DNA of 64,000 nucleotides from positions 62,001 through 126,000 of the forward strand of contig CP136534.1 in NCBI GenBank assembly GCA_051016205.1. The letters run 5' to 3'. This DNA is from Acuticoccus sp051016205 (lineage in GTDB: Bacteria > Pseudomonadota > Alphaproteobacteria > Rhizobiales > Amorphaceae). A program made the position numbers and the translations under genes. Every line of letters begins with the position of its first letter. Positions within the stretch are counted from its first letter, which is position 1. Below the pieces are notes generated by a model. That model was not told where the DNA came from. It did no database searches and saw only the letters and a program-made list of their open reading frames with translations. Positions 17,280 to 25,722 of the stretch are shown in pieces.

Positions 17280-17302
17280 GGGGCGCCTCCAACCCGCGCC
17301 CC
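17280..17302 (+). other. Intercistronic hairpin between binding-protein and permease genes
   Basis: GGGGCG (17280-17285) can pair with CGCCCC (17297-17302), and a smaller stem GCCCA-CGT-TGGGC sits at 17255-17267. Such hairpins after a binding-protein gene often stabilise its mRNA so that it is made in excess over the membrane subunits. That role is inferred. Confidence 0.42.
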
Positions 17303-17311
17303 GTCCCAGCC

Positions 17312-18145
17312 ATGACGCGCGCGCGGCTCCTGGCCCTGCCGGGGCTTTTGTGGTTCACCATTTTCCTGGTGGTGCCGTGCGCCATCGTCCTCACCTACTC
17401 GTTCTTCCTGCGCGGGATCTATGGCGGGATCGAGTGGACGTTTACCTTCGAGAATTACGTGCGGGCGGTGGATCCGCTTTACCTTGGCATCATCGCAAGG
17501 TCGGCGCGGGTGGCGGCAACGGCAAGCCTCATTGCGCTAGTGATCGCCTTTCCCGCCGCCTATGCCATTGCAAGGCAGCCTTTGCGGCGGCAAACGCCGC
17601 TCCTGTTTCTGATTATGCTGCCGTTCTGGTCCAACTACCTGATCCGCACCTATGCGTGGATCGTGCTGCTCAACCGTGAGGGCCTCATCAACCAGGGCCT
17701 TTCGGGCGTCGGCCTCACCAGCGAGCCCATCAACCTCTTGTACAACGAGTTCGCCGTGGTGCTGGGGCTCGTCTACAACTACGTGCCCTTCGTCATCCTT
17801 GCCATCTATGCCTCGCTCCAGCGCCTCGACCCTGCGCTGACGGAAGCCTCAGAAGACCTTGGCGCCAGCCGCTGGGCCACCTTCCGCCACATCATCCTGC
17901 CTTTGACGGTGCCTGGCATTGCCGCAGGCGCCGTGTTCGTCTTCGTCCTGTCCATCGGCAACTTCATCACGCCGGACCTTCTTGGCGGCGGCAAGGTGAC
18001 GATGGTGGGCAACCTCATCTACCAGCAGTTCCTGAGTGCCCGTGACTGGCCGTTCGGCGCCGCCTTCTCCGTCGTCTTGATGGCTGTGATGCTGGCGCTC
18101 CTGTTTGCCCAGGCCGTCCTTGCCAACAGGAGGCGGATGGCGTGA
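17312..18145 (+). CDS. ABC transporter permease, PotB-like
   Basis: 277-residue inner-membrane permease with about six hydrophobic spans; the first is LLWFTIFLVVPCAIVLTYSF. The EAA loop is TEASEDLGASRWATFRHI followed by ILPLTVPGI, the PotB/PotH pattern. Its stop overlaps the GTG start of the next permease (GTGA), so the pair is translationally coupled. A hairpin separates it from the binding-protein gene. Confidence 0.92.
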   Translation: MTRARLLALPGLLWFTIFLVVPCAIVLTYSFFLRGIYGGIEWTFTFENYVRAVDPLYLGIIARSARVAATASLIALVIAFPAAYAIARQPLRRQTPLLFLIMLPFWSNYLIRTYAWIVLLNREGLINQGLSGVGLTSEPINLLYNEFAVVLGLVYNYVPFVILAIYASLQRLDPALTEASEDLGASRWATFRHIILPLTVPGIAAGAVFVFVLSIGNFITPDLLGGGKVTMVGNLIYQQFLSARDWPFGAAFSVVLMAVMLALLFAQAVLANRRRMA

Positions 18146-18915
18146 GGCTCCTCAATGCGCACCTTGGTCTGGTCTTCGTCTTTCTCTATGGGCCCATCGT
18201 CGTCTTGATGGTGCTGTCCTTCAACAAGGCCGGCCTTCCCACCGCGTGGACGGGCTTTTCCACCCAGTGGTACGGCGCGTTATGGGCCGACGAGACCATC
18301 CGCAGCGCCGCCCTCAACACGTTGATCGTGGCCGTCTTCTCAACGCTCATCGCAACGGCGCTCGGCACCCTTCTTGCCATTGCGGTGGAGCGGGGCGAGG
18401 GCGTCCACCCGGCTCTCGATGCGCTTCTTTTTGCGCCGATGATCATCCCCGACATCGTGCTTGCCATCGCGCTGTTGTCCTTCTTCACCCTGGTGCAGTT
18501 CACACTGGGGCTTCACTCCATCATCCTGGCGCACGTGGTCTTCAACATTGCCTTCGTGTGCGCTGTTGTGCGCACGCGCCTGCGCGGGTTCGACACCTCG
18601 GTCTTGGAAGCCTCGGAGGACCTTGGCGCCTCGCCTTTCCAAACCTTCTGGCGCATCCGCCTTCCGATCATCCTGCCGGGTGTGATTGCAGGCGCCCTCC
18701 TTGCCTTCACACTGTCGGTGGATGAGTTCATCATCGCCTTCTTCACCGCAGGGGCCGGCGCCTCGTCCACCACGCTGCCCATGCGCATCTACTCCATGAT
18801 CCGCTTCGGGGTGACGCCTGAGATCAATGCCCTTGCCACGGTGGTGATGCTGTTTGCCTTCACCATGGTGTTTGCCGCCCAGCGCTTCGGCCGCGGCGTT
18901 GTGGGAACGCCATGA
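18142..18915 (+). CDS. ABC transporter permease, PotC-like
   Basis: 257-residue inner-membrane permease, partner of the PotB-like subunit. It starts with GTG at 18142, overlapping the previous stop, with AGGAGG just upstream. The EAA loop is LEASEDLGASPFQTFWRI, followed by RLPIILPGVIAG and the SVDEFIIAFF segment that is characteristic of PotC/PotI proteins. The stop overlaps the ATPase start by ATGA. Confidence 0.92.
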   Translation: MRLLNAHLGLVFVFLYGPIVVLMVLSFNKAGLPTAWTGFSTQWYGALWADETIRSAALNTLIVAVFSTLIATALGTLLAIAVERGEGVHPALDALLFAPMIIPDIVLAIALLSFFTLVQFTLGLHSIILAHVVFNIAFVCAVVRTRLRGFDTSVLEASEDLGASPFQTFWRIRLPIILPGVIAGALLAFTLSVDEFIIAFFTAGAGASSTTLPMRIYSMIRFGVTPEINALATVVMLFAFTMVFAAQRFGRGVVGTP

Positions 18916-19976
18916 CGCTAAGCTTCGACACCGTCACCCGCCGATTCGGCACCATCACCGCTGTGGACGGCGTGAGCCTTGATGTGGAGGAAGGCACCTT
19001 CTTTGCCCTCCTCGGCCCCTCGGGCTGCGGCAAGACCACACTTTTGCGCATGGCCGCAGGGTTCGAGATGCCCGATGAAGGCCGCGTCATTGTCGCCGGC
19101 GAGGATGTCACCGCCCGTCCGCCAGCGCGCCGGCCCGTCAACATGATGTTCCAGTCCTACGCGCTCTTCCCGCACATGAGCGTTGCCGACAACGTCGCCT
19201 ATGGCCTCAAAATGGAGCGCCTGCCCCGCAGCGAGATTGCCGCCCGCGCCGATGCAGCGATGGCGATGGTCGGTCTTGAAGACCTTGCAGGGCGCAGGCC
19301 CGATCGCCTGTCAGGCGGCCAGCGCCAGCGCGTTGCCCTTGCCCGCGCCCTCGTCAAACGCCCCAAGGTGCTCCTCCTTGACGAACCCCTTGCCGCGCTC
19401 GACCGCCAGCTCAGGCTGAAGATGCAGCTTGAACTGAAGCGCATCCAGGATGAGACGGGCACCACCTTCCTCGTCGTCACCCACGACCAGGAGGAGGCGC
19501 TCGTCATGGCCGACAGGATCGCCCTGATGCGCGGCGGGCGGATCGAGCAGACAGGCACCCCCCGCACCCTTTATGAAGCCCCAGAAAGCCGCTTCGTCGC
19601 AGCATTCATCGGCATCACCAACTTCGTGGACGGACATGCCGCCGCCGGTGGCTTGGCGGTGGCAGGGCGCACCTTGCCAGGCCACCTCGTCAACACCGCG
19701 CCGGGCGAGGCGGCCACCCTTGCCGTGCGGCCCGAGCGTGTGCGCTTTGGCGGCGAAGGCCTTTCGGGCACTGTGCGCGAAGTGGTCTACCATGGCGGCG
19801 AAAGTGCCGTTCACGTCGCCGTCGACGGCCTCACCGATGCCATTGTGGCAAAGCTTGGCGCAGGCGACCCCCAAACCGCGATCGAAGAGGGCAGCGCCGT
19901 CACCATCGGGTGGGATGCCGACGATGCCAGGATCCTGCCCCACGACACCGATGCCGATAAAGGGAGCCCACCATGA
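18912..19976 (+). CDS. ABC transporter ATP-binding protein, PotA-like
   Basis: 354-residue cytoplasmic ATPase. Walker A is GPSGCGKTTLLR, the signature is LSGGQRQRVALARAL, Walker B is VLLLDEPLAAL, and the H-loop His is in VVTHDQEEAL. The C-terminal 120 residues form the TOBE-type regulatory domain of the MalK/PotA branch (LAVRPERVRFGG). It overlaps both neighbours by 4 nt (ATGA), so the transporter and the glycosyltransferase gene after it are tightly coupled. Confidence 0.95.
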   Translation: MTLSFDTVTRRFGTITAVDGVSLDVEEGTFFALLGPSGCGKTTLLRMAAGFEMPDEGRVIVAGEDVTARPPARRPVNMMFQSYALFPHMSVADNVAYGLKMERLPRSEIAARADAAMAMVGLEDLAGRRPDRLSGGQRQRVALARALVKRPKVLLLDEPLAALDRQLRLKMQLELKRIQDETGTTFLVVTHDQEEALVMADRIALMRGGRIEQTGTPRTLYEAPESRFVAAFIGITNFVDGHAAAGGLAVAGRTLPGHLVNTAPGEAATLAVRPERVRFGGEGLSGTVREVVYHGGESAVHVAVDGLTDAIVAKLGAGDPQTAIEEGSAVTIGWDADDARILPHDTDADKGSPP

Positions 19977-21259
19977 CCAAAACCATCGCGTTCTTCCCGG
20001 AGGCGGCCTTCGGGCCGGCGCTGAACTCCGTCGGCATTGCCCAAGCGGTGGAGGCGGCGGGGCACACCGCCGTGTTCCTGTCCGACCCAGGCTTTGTGGA
20101 GATCTATGAAGGCTACGGCTTCACTGCCCACCCCGTGAGCCTGTCAGAACCCATGCCGCCAGAGCAGATGGCCAAGTTCTGGGAAGACTTCATCAACGGT
20201 CACATCCCGAACTTTGCCAAGCCCCCCATCGACCAGATCGACAACTACGTGAAGGAATGCTGGGAGGCGATTGTCGACAGCGCCCGCTGGGCGGAGAAGG
20301 ACCTGCCTGGCGTCCTCGCCAACATCAAGCCGGATGCCATTTGCGTGGACAACGTGGTCCTTTTCCCCGCCATCAAGCGCTATGCCGGCGAGAACGGCAA
20401 ACCTTGGGTGCGCATCATCTCCTGCTCCGAGAACGAGGTGGAGGACCCTGACATTCCCCCCCACCTGTCAGGCTGCGGTGAGAACGACGTGGCCTGCCAC
20501 GCTGCCTACCGCTCCCGCTTCGAAACGGTGATCAAGCCGATCCACGATGACTTCAACGCCTTCCTCAAAGAGGCGGGCGAAGACCCCTACCCCCTCGGCC
20601 AATTCTGCGAAACCTCGCCCCACCTCAACCTTTTGCTCTACCCCGCGCCCGTCAAATTCAACCGTCGCGAACCGCTACGGCCCCCCGTCTTCCGCTACCT
20701 TGAAGGCTGCGTGCGCACCGAAAAGCCCTACGACGTCCCCACCTTCGCAGAAAATGACGACAAGCCGCTGGTCTATGTCTCCTACGGTTCTCTTGGCGCA
20801 GGCGACACGGAGCTCTTAAAGCGCGTGATTGCCGCGCTCGCTAAGCTGCCGGTGAAAGCATTGGTGAATGTGGGCGACTATGCGGGCGCGTATGCCGAGC
20901 CGCCGCGCAACGTCCATCTCGCAGGGTGGTATCCGCAGCCCTCCGTCATCTCCCAGGCGGACGTCGTCATCCACCACGGGGGCAACAACTCCTTCACCGA
21001 GTGCCTTTATTTCGGAAAGCCCGCCATCATCATGCCCTACGTCTGGGACGGACATGACAATGCCACCCGCGTTGCCGAGACAGGCCACGGCTTCAAGCTC
21101 GACCGTTACGATTGGAGCGAGGGCGAGCTTGCCGAGCTCATCACCAAATGCCTCAACGATGAGGCGATGCGCAGACGGCTGAAGGCCACAAGCACCCACA
21201 TGCAGAGCGCCCATGGCCCGACCGCTGCCGCCAACGCCATCTTAGAGATCACGCCTTGA
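19973..21259 (+). CDS. GT-B glycosyltransferase (UGT/MGT-like, GT1 family)
   Basis: 428-residue cytosolic glycosyltransferase. The N-terminal half would bind the acceptor (FFPEAAFGPALNSVGIA). The C-terminal half shows the nucleotide-sugar signature: HLAGWYPQPSVISQADVV, then HHGGNNSFTECLYFGKP and DGHDNATRVAETGHG, matching the UGT motif with its HGGxNS core and D-N pair. The usual catalytic His of the GHxxP stretch near the N-terminus is not present (AFGPAL instead). It overlaps the ATPase gene by ATGA and the cupin gene by TTGA. A glycosyltransferase inside a polyamine importer operon is unusual; acceptor and donor are unknown. Confidence 0.83.
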   Translation: MTKTIAFFPEAAFGPALNSVGIAQAVEAAGHTAVFLSDPGFVEIYEGYGFTAHPVSLSEPMPPEQMAKFWEDFINGHIPNFAKPPIDQIDNYVKECWEAIVDSARWAEKDLPGVLANIKPDAICVDNVVLFPAIKRYAGENGKPWVRIISCSENEVEDPDIPPHLSGCGENDVACHAAYRSRFETVIKPIHDDFNAFLKEAGEDPYPLGQFCETSPHLNLLLYPAPVKFNRREPLRPPVFRYLEGCVRTEKPYDVPTFAENDDKPLVYVSYGSLGAGDTELLKRVIAALAKLPVKALVNVGDYAGAYAEPPRNVHLAGWYPQPSVISQADVVIHHGGNNSFTECLYFGKPAIIMPYVWDGHDNATRVAETGHGFKLDRYDWSEGELAELITKCLNDEAMRRRLKATSTHMQSAHGPTAAANAILEITP

Positions 21260-21621
21260 CGCCGGTCACCGACACGACGGTCCCCCGCCTTCAGAATGCC
21301 GTCAGCTATAATGGCCCACTGACCGACTGGGGCATCATCCCCACCATGATCGAGGGGGAGAGCCACACCAGCGGCATCCTTCTCCACAAGGGCGAAGGCG
21401 GACGCTCCGAGGTGGGCGTCTGGCAATGCACCCCAGGCCTGTGGCGCTGCCACGTCACCAGCGACGAATTCTGCCACTTCCTGTCGGGCCAGGCCACCTA
21501 CACCCACGAAAACGGCGAGGTGATCGAGGTGGCGCCGGGCCTCACAGCCTTCTTCCCCGAAGGCTGGACGGGCACCTGCAAGGTCACCCGGACCGTCCGC
21601 AAGGTCTACATGATCCGATGA
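21256..21621 (+). CDS. Cupin domain protein (DUF861/cupin_3 type)
   Basis: 121-residue single-domain cupin. The barrel core is WRCHVTSDEFCHFLSGQAT, then GEVIEVAPGLTAFFPEGW and TGTCKVTRTVRKVY, the pattern of the cupin_3 family that includes small EutQ-like proteins of amine pathways. The start is TTG 21256, overlapping the glycosyltransferase stop (TTGA); its own stop overlaps the dehydrogenase start (ATGA). Catalytic role is unknown; being between amine uptake and aldehyde oxidation, it may be an accessory enzyme or sensor in the same pathway. Confidence 0.82.
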   Translation: MTPVTDTTVPRLQNAVSYNGPLTDWGIIPTMIEGESHTSGILLHKGEGGRSEVGVWQCTPGLWRCHVTSDEFCHFLSGQATYTHENGEVIEVAPGLTAFFPEGWTGTCKVTRTVRKVYMIR

Positions 21622-23114
21622 CTTTCGACCCGTCCACCGCACAGCTCTTCCGCCAAAACCGTTTCGAGCCTGTGGTCGCCTCGCGGTCTGTGGTGGACCC
21701 TGCCGACCTGTCGCCCGTGGGCCAACGCGGCATCGTGGACGCTGCAACAGTGGTCGCCGTCGTCGAGGAGGCCCGCACCGCACAGCGCCTGTGGGCAGCG
21801 CGCGATGCAAAGACCCGCGCCACCATCCTCCACCAACTTGCCACCGCCATCGAGAGTGCAGACCACGACGCCACCGCCGTCCTCATGAGCCGCGAAATGG
21901 GAAAACCCTGGGCTGAGGCCATGGGCGAAATCGCCAACATCCCAGGGGCACTGCGCTATTTTGCAGAAATGGCGCGGGACGAGGCGGGCAAGATTGCAGG
22001 AACCACGGAGCCAGGCTCCTTCCAGTTCGCCCGTTACGAGCCGCTCGGCGTCAGCGTCCACATCATGCCCTACAACTTCCCGCTTCTGTTGATGGTGTGG
22101 ACGGTGGCGGCCTCCCTTGCGGCAGGCAACGCGTGCATCATCAAGCCCGCCGAGGCGACCACCCTGTCAACGCTCCACTTCATGCATCATGTGGCGAACC
22201 ATCTGCCGCCAGGCCTCGTCTCCTGCCTTCCTGGCGATGGCGACACAGGCCGCACGCTGATCGGCTTTGCCGATGCCGTTGCCTTCACAGGCTCTGCCGC
22301 AACTGCGCGCAAGGTGGCCGTTGCCTGCGCCGAGCGCCTGATCCCTGTCGTCATTGAAGCTGGTGGAAACGACGCAATGATCATCTCCGCCAACGCCCCC
22401 ATGGCGGTCGCCGTCCCTGGTGCCTGCTGCGCCGCCTTCCACCTGTCAGGCCAGGTCTGCACAGCCGCCGAGCGCATCTTCGTCCACGAGGCCGTCTACG
22501 ACACCTTCGCCACCGCCCTTGCCGAGCGCGCCGCCGCCCTCAAAATCGCACCCGGCCTCGGGGAGAGCGAAATCGGCCCCCTGGTGTCCGAAGCTGCCCG
22601 CGCGAAAGTGTCGCATCTGGTGGGGGAGGCCCTGCGCCAGGGCGCCCGCGCCCTTACTGGCGCGGAGATCCCCGATGGCCGCAACACAGGCTGGTGGTAC
22701 GCGCCAACGGTCCTCGTCAACGTGCGCGAAGACATGGCCATCATGAAACAGGAGGTTTTTGGCCCTGTCGCCTCCTTGTGCCGCGTGAGCTCGTTCGAGG
22801 AGGCGATCGCCGCGGCAAACCGCTCCCCCTTCGGCCTCGGAGCGTCGGTCTTCACCACCGACCTCAAAGAGGCCATGCACGCCGCCGAGGCGCTTGAGGC
22901 CGGCATGGTCTGGGTGAACAACCCTTTGATCGACAACGATGCCTTGCCCTTCGGCGGCTGGAAAGCCTCAGGTCTTGGCCGCGAGCTCTCCCGCATGGGC
23001 CTGGACGCCTTCCGCCGTGCGAAGACCGTCATCATCGACGCCGACCCACAGGTCAAAGACTGGTGGTACCCCTACCCCCAATCCGCCTTCCGCAAACCCC
23101 AAGACGGCGCTTAA
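21618..23114 (+). CDS. NAD(P)-dependent aldehyde dehydrogenase
   Basis: 498-residue ALDH-superfamily enzyme that oxidises an aldehyde to a carboxylate. The cofactor region is SVHIMPYNFPLLLMVW and AFTGSAATARKVA; the general-base Glu is in VVIEAGGNDAM, and the catalytic Cys is in HLSGQVCTAAERI. It is the last gene of the operon, with ATG 21618 overlapping the cupin stop. The expected substrate is the amino-aldehyde made by the divergently encoded amine oxidase. A succinate-semialdehyde or gamma-glutamyl-aminobutanal dehydrogenase role would fit, but the exact substrate is open. Confidence 0.9.
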   Translation: MTFDPSTAQLFRQNRFEPVVASRSVVDPADLSPVGQRGIVDAATVVAVVEEARTAQRLWAARDAKTRATILHQLATAIESADHDATAVLMSREMGKPWAEAMGEIANIPGALRYFAEMARDEAGKIAGTTEPGSFQFARYEPLGVSVHIMPYNFPLLLMVWTVAASLAAGNACIIKPAEATTLSTLHFMHHVANHLPPGLVSCLPGDGDTGRTLIGFADAVAFTGSAATARKVAVACAERLIPVVIEAGGNDAMIISANAPMAVAVPGACCAAFHLSGQVCTAAERIFVHEAVYDTFATALAERAAALKIAPGLGESEIGPLVSEAARAKVSHLVGEALRQGARALTGAEIPDGRNTGWWYAPTVLVNVREDMAIMKQEVFGPVASLCRVSSFEEAIAAANRSPFGLGASVFTTDLKEAMHAAEALEAGMVWVNNPLIDNDALPFGGWKASGLGRELSRMGLDAFRRAKTVIIDADPQVKDWWYPYPQSAFRKPQDGA

Positions 23115-23140
23115 CCTTCGCCCACTGGCGCCAGGGTCAG

Positions 23141-23237
23141 CGGCGGTGTCAACAGGCCGCCCGCAGCCACGCGCAGCCCGCAACGCGGGCGAGCATGGCG
23201 AGGACGGGCGCGAAGCGCGCACCTGTTGACACCGCCG
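23141..23237. repeat. 16-bp perfect inverted repeat enclosing a structured 65-nt loop
   Basis: CGGCGGTGTCAACAGG (23141-23156) is exactly inverted at 23222-23237. The 65-nt loop contains two more hairpins: GCCCGC/GCGGGC (23176-23181 with 23185-23190) and GCGC-GAA-GCGC (23208-23218). It lies 26 nt after the aldehyde-dehydrogenase stop and about 170 nt before the end of the convergent hemF. It could be a bidirectional terminator, a structured RNA or a small palindromic repeat. No T-run follows. The rest of 23115-23410 shows no gene. Confidence 0.75.
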
Positions 23238-23410
23238 ATGACCCGACCACGCTCATCCCAAGGGTTAAGGACAAAGGCCCAAAGGGCCGTTGCCCTGAAC
23301 CCTTGCCCATCGGCGAGATGGGGGAGCGCGAGGGGGAACACCCTCGTACCCGGACAAACAAAGCCGGCGCAAAGCGCCGCCCACACCCCTCTATATCGGC
23401 CGGTTCCCAC

Positions 23411-24340
23411 TCAAGGCCAACGCACCGTCGGCGGCATCGACGACAAGATGGACACCGTGTTCCCCCCCGTCTTCAGCCCGAACAGCGTGCCGCGGTCATA
23501 AAGGAGGTTGAACTCCACATACCGCCCGCGGCGCACCTGCTGCTCCTCGCGGTCGGCCTCGGTCCAGGGCTCGTTCATGGTACGGCGGGCGATGGCCTCA
23601 TAGGCCTCGATAAACCCACGCCCCACATCCTGGGTGAAAGCAAAATCGGCCTCCCAATCACCGGAGGCTTGGTAGTCGTAAAAGACGCCGCCGATCCCGC
23701 GCATTTCACCGCCGCGATGGGGGAGGGAGAAGTAGGTGTCGCACCAATCCTTATGGGCCGGATAGTCGGCAACGTCGTGGCGCTCATAAAGGGTGCGAAA
23801 GGTGTCATGGAAGGCCACGGTATCGGGGTGGTCCTGCCCGCGCCGCCTGTCCAGCATGGGCGTCAGATCGGCGCCGCCCCCGAACCAGTGGCGCGTCGTC
23901 ACCACGAAACGCGTGTTCATATGCACCGTCGGCACATGGGGGTTCCAAGGATGAGCGATCAGCGAAATCCCCGATGCCCAGAAGCGCGGATCCTCGGCAG
24001 ACCCTGGGATTTGCCCACGAAAACCTTCTGAAAACGTCCCGAAGACGGTGGAGGTGTGAACGCCCGCCTTTTCAAACAGACGCCCTTTGATCATCCCCAT
24101 GGTGCCGCCACCGCCATCGCTGCCGTCATGGTCGGTACGCTGCCAGGGCTCGCGGGTGAAGCGACCCGGCGCGCCATCGCCGGGGGCTTCGTCCTCGAGG
24201 CGCTCGAACATGGCGTGAATGTCGTCCCGCAGCGTCTCGAACCAACTCCTCGCACGGCCCTTCCAGCTCTCCAGAACGTGTGGTTCGGGGAGCGGCCCGC
24301 CTTTGGTGGGTGCATCGGTGGTCGCGGACGCGGTGGACAT
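23411..24340 (-). CDS. hemF: Oxygen-dependent coproporphyrinogen III oxidase
   Basis: 309-residue cytosolic enzyme that decarboxylates coproporphyrinogen III to protoporphyrinogen IX using O2, in haem synthesis. Family signatures are HPWNPHVPTVHMNTRF, WWFGGGADLTP-like HWFGGGADLTPM, HKDWCDTYFSLPHR, GIGGVFYD and RYVEFNLLYDRGT. The length matches the HemF family. ATG 24340 with GAGGAAAG upstream is preferred to the longer open frame, which runs into trmL. Transcribed with or just after trmL on the minus strand; haem supply fits the bc1 genes next door. Confidence 0.96.
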   Translation of the reverse strand: MSTASATTDAPTKGGPLPEPHVLESWKGRARSWFETLRDDIHAMFERLEDEAPGDGAPGRFTREPWQRTDHDGSDGGGGTMGMIKGRLFEKAGVHTSTVFGTFSEGFRGQIPGSAEDPRFWASGISLIAHPWNPHVPTVHMNTRFVVTTRHWFGGGADLTPMLDRRRGQDHPDTVAFHDTFRTLYERHDVADYPAHKDWCDTYFSLPHRGGEMRGIGGVFYDYQASGDWEADFAFTQDVGRGFIEAYEAIARRTMNEPWTEADREEQQVRRGRYVEFNLLYDRGTLFGLKTGGNTVSILSSMPPTVRWP

Positions 24341-24444
24341 GATCGCTTTCCTCTTCACATCGGTTCCGTGGGAGTAGGCCGGACGGCAAGCGGTGCGCAA
24401 CAGATTCGCGCCCCCATCGCCCGGCCCAATGATCGTCAGCCCGC

Positions 24445-24915
24445 CTATGGCGCACGGCCCGCGCCGACGGGCCCGAAAGCGCCGATCGACCGCAACCCCT
24501 CCGCAAGGCCGATGCCCACCGCCACGGCAAGGTTGAGGGAGCGTGCGTCGGCGACCAGCGGTATGCGCACCCTCGCTTCGCACCCTTTATGGACATGTTC
24601 AGGCACGCCAGAGCTCTCCCGCCCGAACAACAGGCAGTCAGTGGCCGAAAAGCGGAAAGCCGTGTGGGCGGTTTCGGCCTTCGTGGTGAACAGCACCACG
24701 CGCCCTTCCATGTCCGACCGGAAGGCCTGCCAGTCCGCATGACGACGCATGAGCGCTCTTTGAACGTAATCCAAGCCAGCGCGCCGCACCGCCCTGTCCG
24801 ACATGTCGAACGCTGCCGGCCCTATGATGTGGATGCAAGCGTCAAAGCAGGCAGCCGTGCGTATGATGGCCGCTGTGTTCTGCGGAATCTCGGGTTGGTA
24901 GAGGGCAATATCCAA
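24445..24915 (-). CDS. trmL: tRNA (cytidine(34)-2'-O)-methyltransferase
   Basis: 156-residue SPOUT-class methyltransferase that 2'-O-methylates the wobble base of tRNA-Leu isoacceptors. It starts IALYQPEIPQNTAAIIRTA, and has the knot-forming motifs LFGRESSGVP and RIPLVADARSLNLAVAVG. Length and pattern match E. coli TrmL. The start is TTG at 24915, with AGGA 7-8 nt upstream. It is read toward hemF, 104 nt away. Confidence 0.93.
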   Translation of the reverse strand: MDIALYQPEIPQNTAAIIRTAACFDACIHIIGPAAFDMSDRAVRRAGLDYVQRALMRRHADWQAFRSDMEGRVVLFTTKAETAHTAFRFSATDCLLFGRESSGVPEHVHKGCEARVRIPLVADARSLNLAVAVGIGLAEGLRSIGAFGPVGAGRAP

Positions 24916-25134
24916 GGCGTTTCCTGACAGTTACTGGCACCCTCTTGCCACATTGGCGCGGCTGCATGCGACGTTGGGTGCCACCTTTCGCCGCTCGCCC
25001 TTCCCTGTGAATTTTGCTGCCTTAGAGTGATTTGCGACAAGGTGTCTGACCGGGGTCTGACTAGACACAACACAAGATGCCATGCATTTGGATGGCAGGA
25101 TTGCCGGGCGATGCATCACCAAGGGAGAACTGAC

Positions 25135-25707
25135 GTGGCGACCACAGACCAAAATGAGCACGCAGCGGAGGGGACACGGCGCGATTTCCTATACATCGCG
25201 ACCGGCGCCGTTGGTGCTGTGGGTGTTGCTGGTCTGGCTTGGCCGTTTATCGATCAGATGAATCCTGACGCCTCCTCCGAGGCCCTCGCCTCCATCGAGG
25301 TGGATGTGGCGAGCCTGGTAGAAGGCGAGTCGATGACGGTGATGTGGCGCGGCAAGCCCGTTTTCATCCGCTACCGCACAGGTGAAGAGATTGCCGCCGC
25401 CAAGGAAGCCTCGCTCTCCGACTTGATCGACCCCATCGCACGCAACCCCAACCTTGGCGGCGACGAGCCGGCGACGGACGAGAACCGCGCCGCCATCGAC
25501 CGCGAGCCTTGGTTGGTGATGATCGGCGTGTGCACGCACTTGGGCTGCGTCCCGCTCGGCCAAGCGGGCGATTACGGCGGCTGGTTCTGCCCCTGCCACG
25601 GCTCTCACTACGACACGGCCGGGCGGGTTCGCGTCGGTCCTGCGCCCGAGAACCTTTACATCCCGCCCTACACGTTCGCATCCGACACGACCATCGTCGT
25701 CGGCTGA
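25135..25707 (+). CDS. petA: Ubiquinol-cytochrome c reductase, Rieske iron-sulfur subunit
   Basis: 190-residue subunit of the bc1 complex. A twin-arginine-type start (GTRRDFLYIATGAVGAVG, about residues 13-30) serves as an uncleaved membrane anchor. The 2Fe-2S cluster ligands are in CTHLGCVP and CPCHGSHYD, with the disulfide cysteines present. The start is GTG 25135 with AAGGGAG 7 nt upstream; the frame is open further 5' without support. First gene of petABC. Confidence 0.95.
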   Translation: MATTDQNEHAAEGTRRDFLYIATGAVGAVGVAGLAWPFIDQMNPDASSEALASIEVDVASLVEGESMTVMWRGKPVFIRYRTGEEIAAAKEASLSDLIDPIARNPNLGGDEPATDENRAAIDREPWLVMIGVCTHLGCVPLGQAGDYGGWFCPCHGSHYDTAGRVRVGPAPENLYIPPYTFASDTTIVVG

Positions 25708-25722
25708 TCCAAAGGTTAGACC

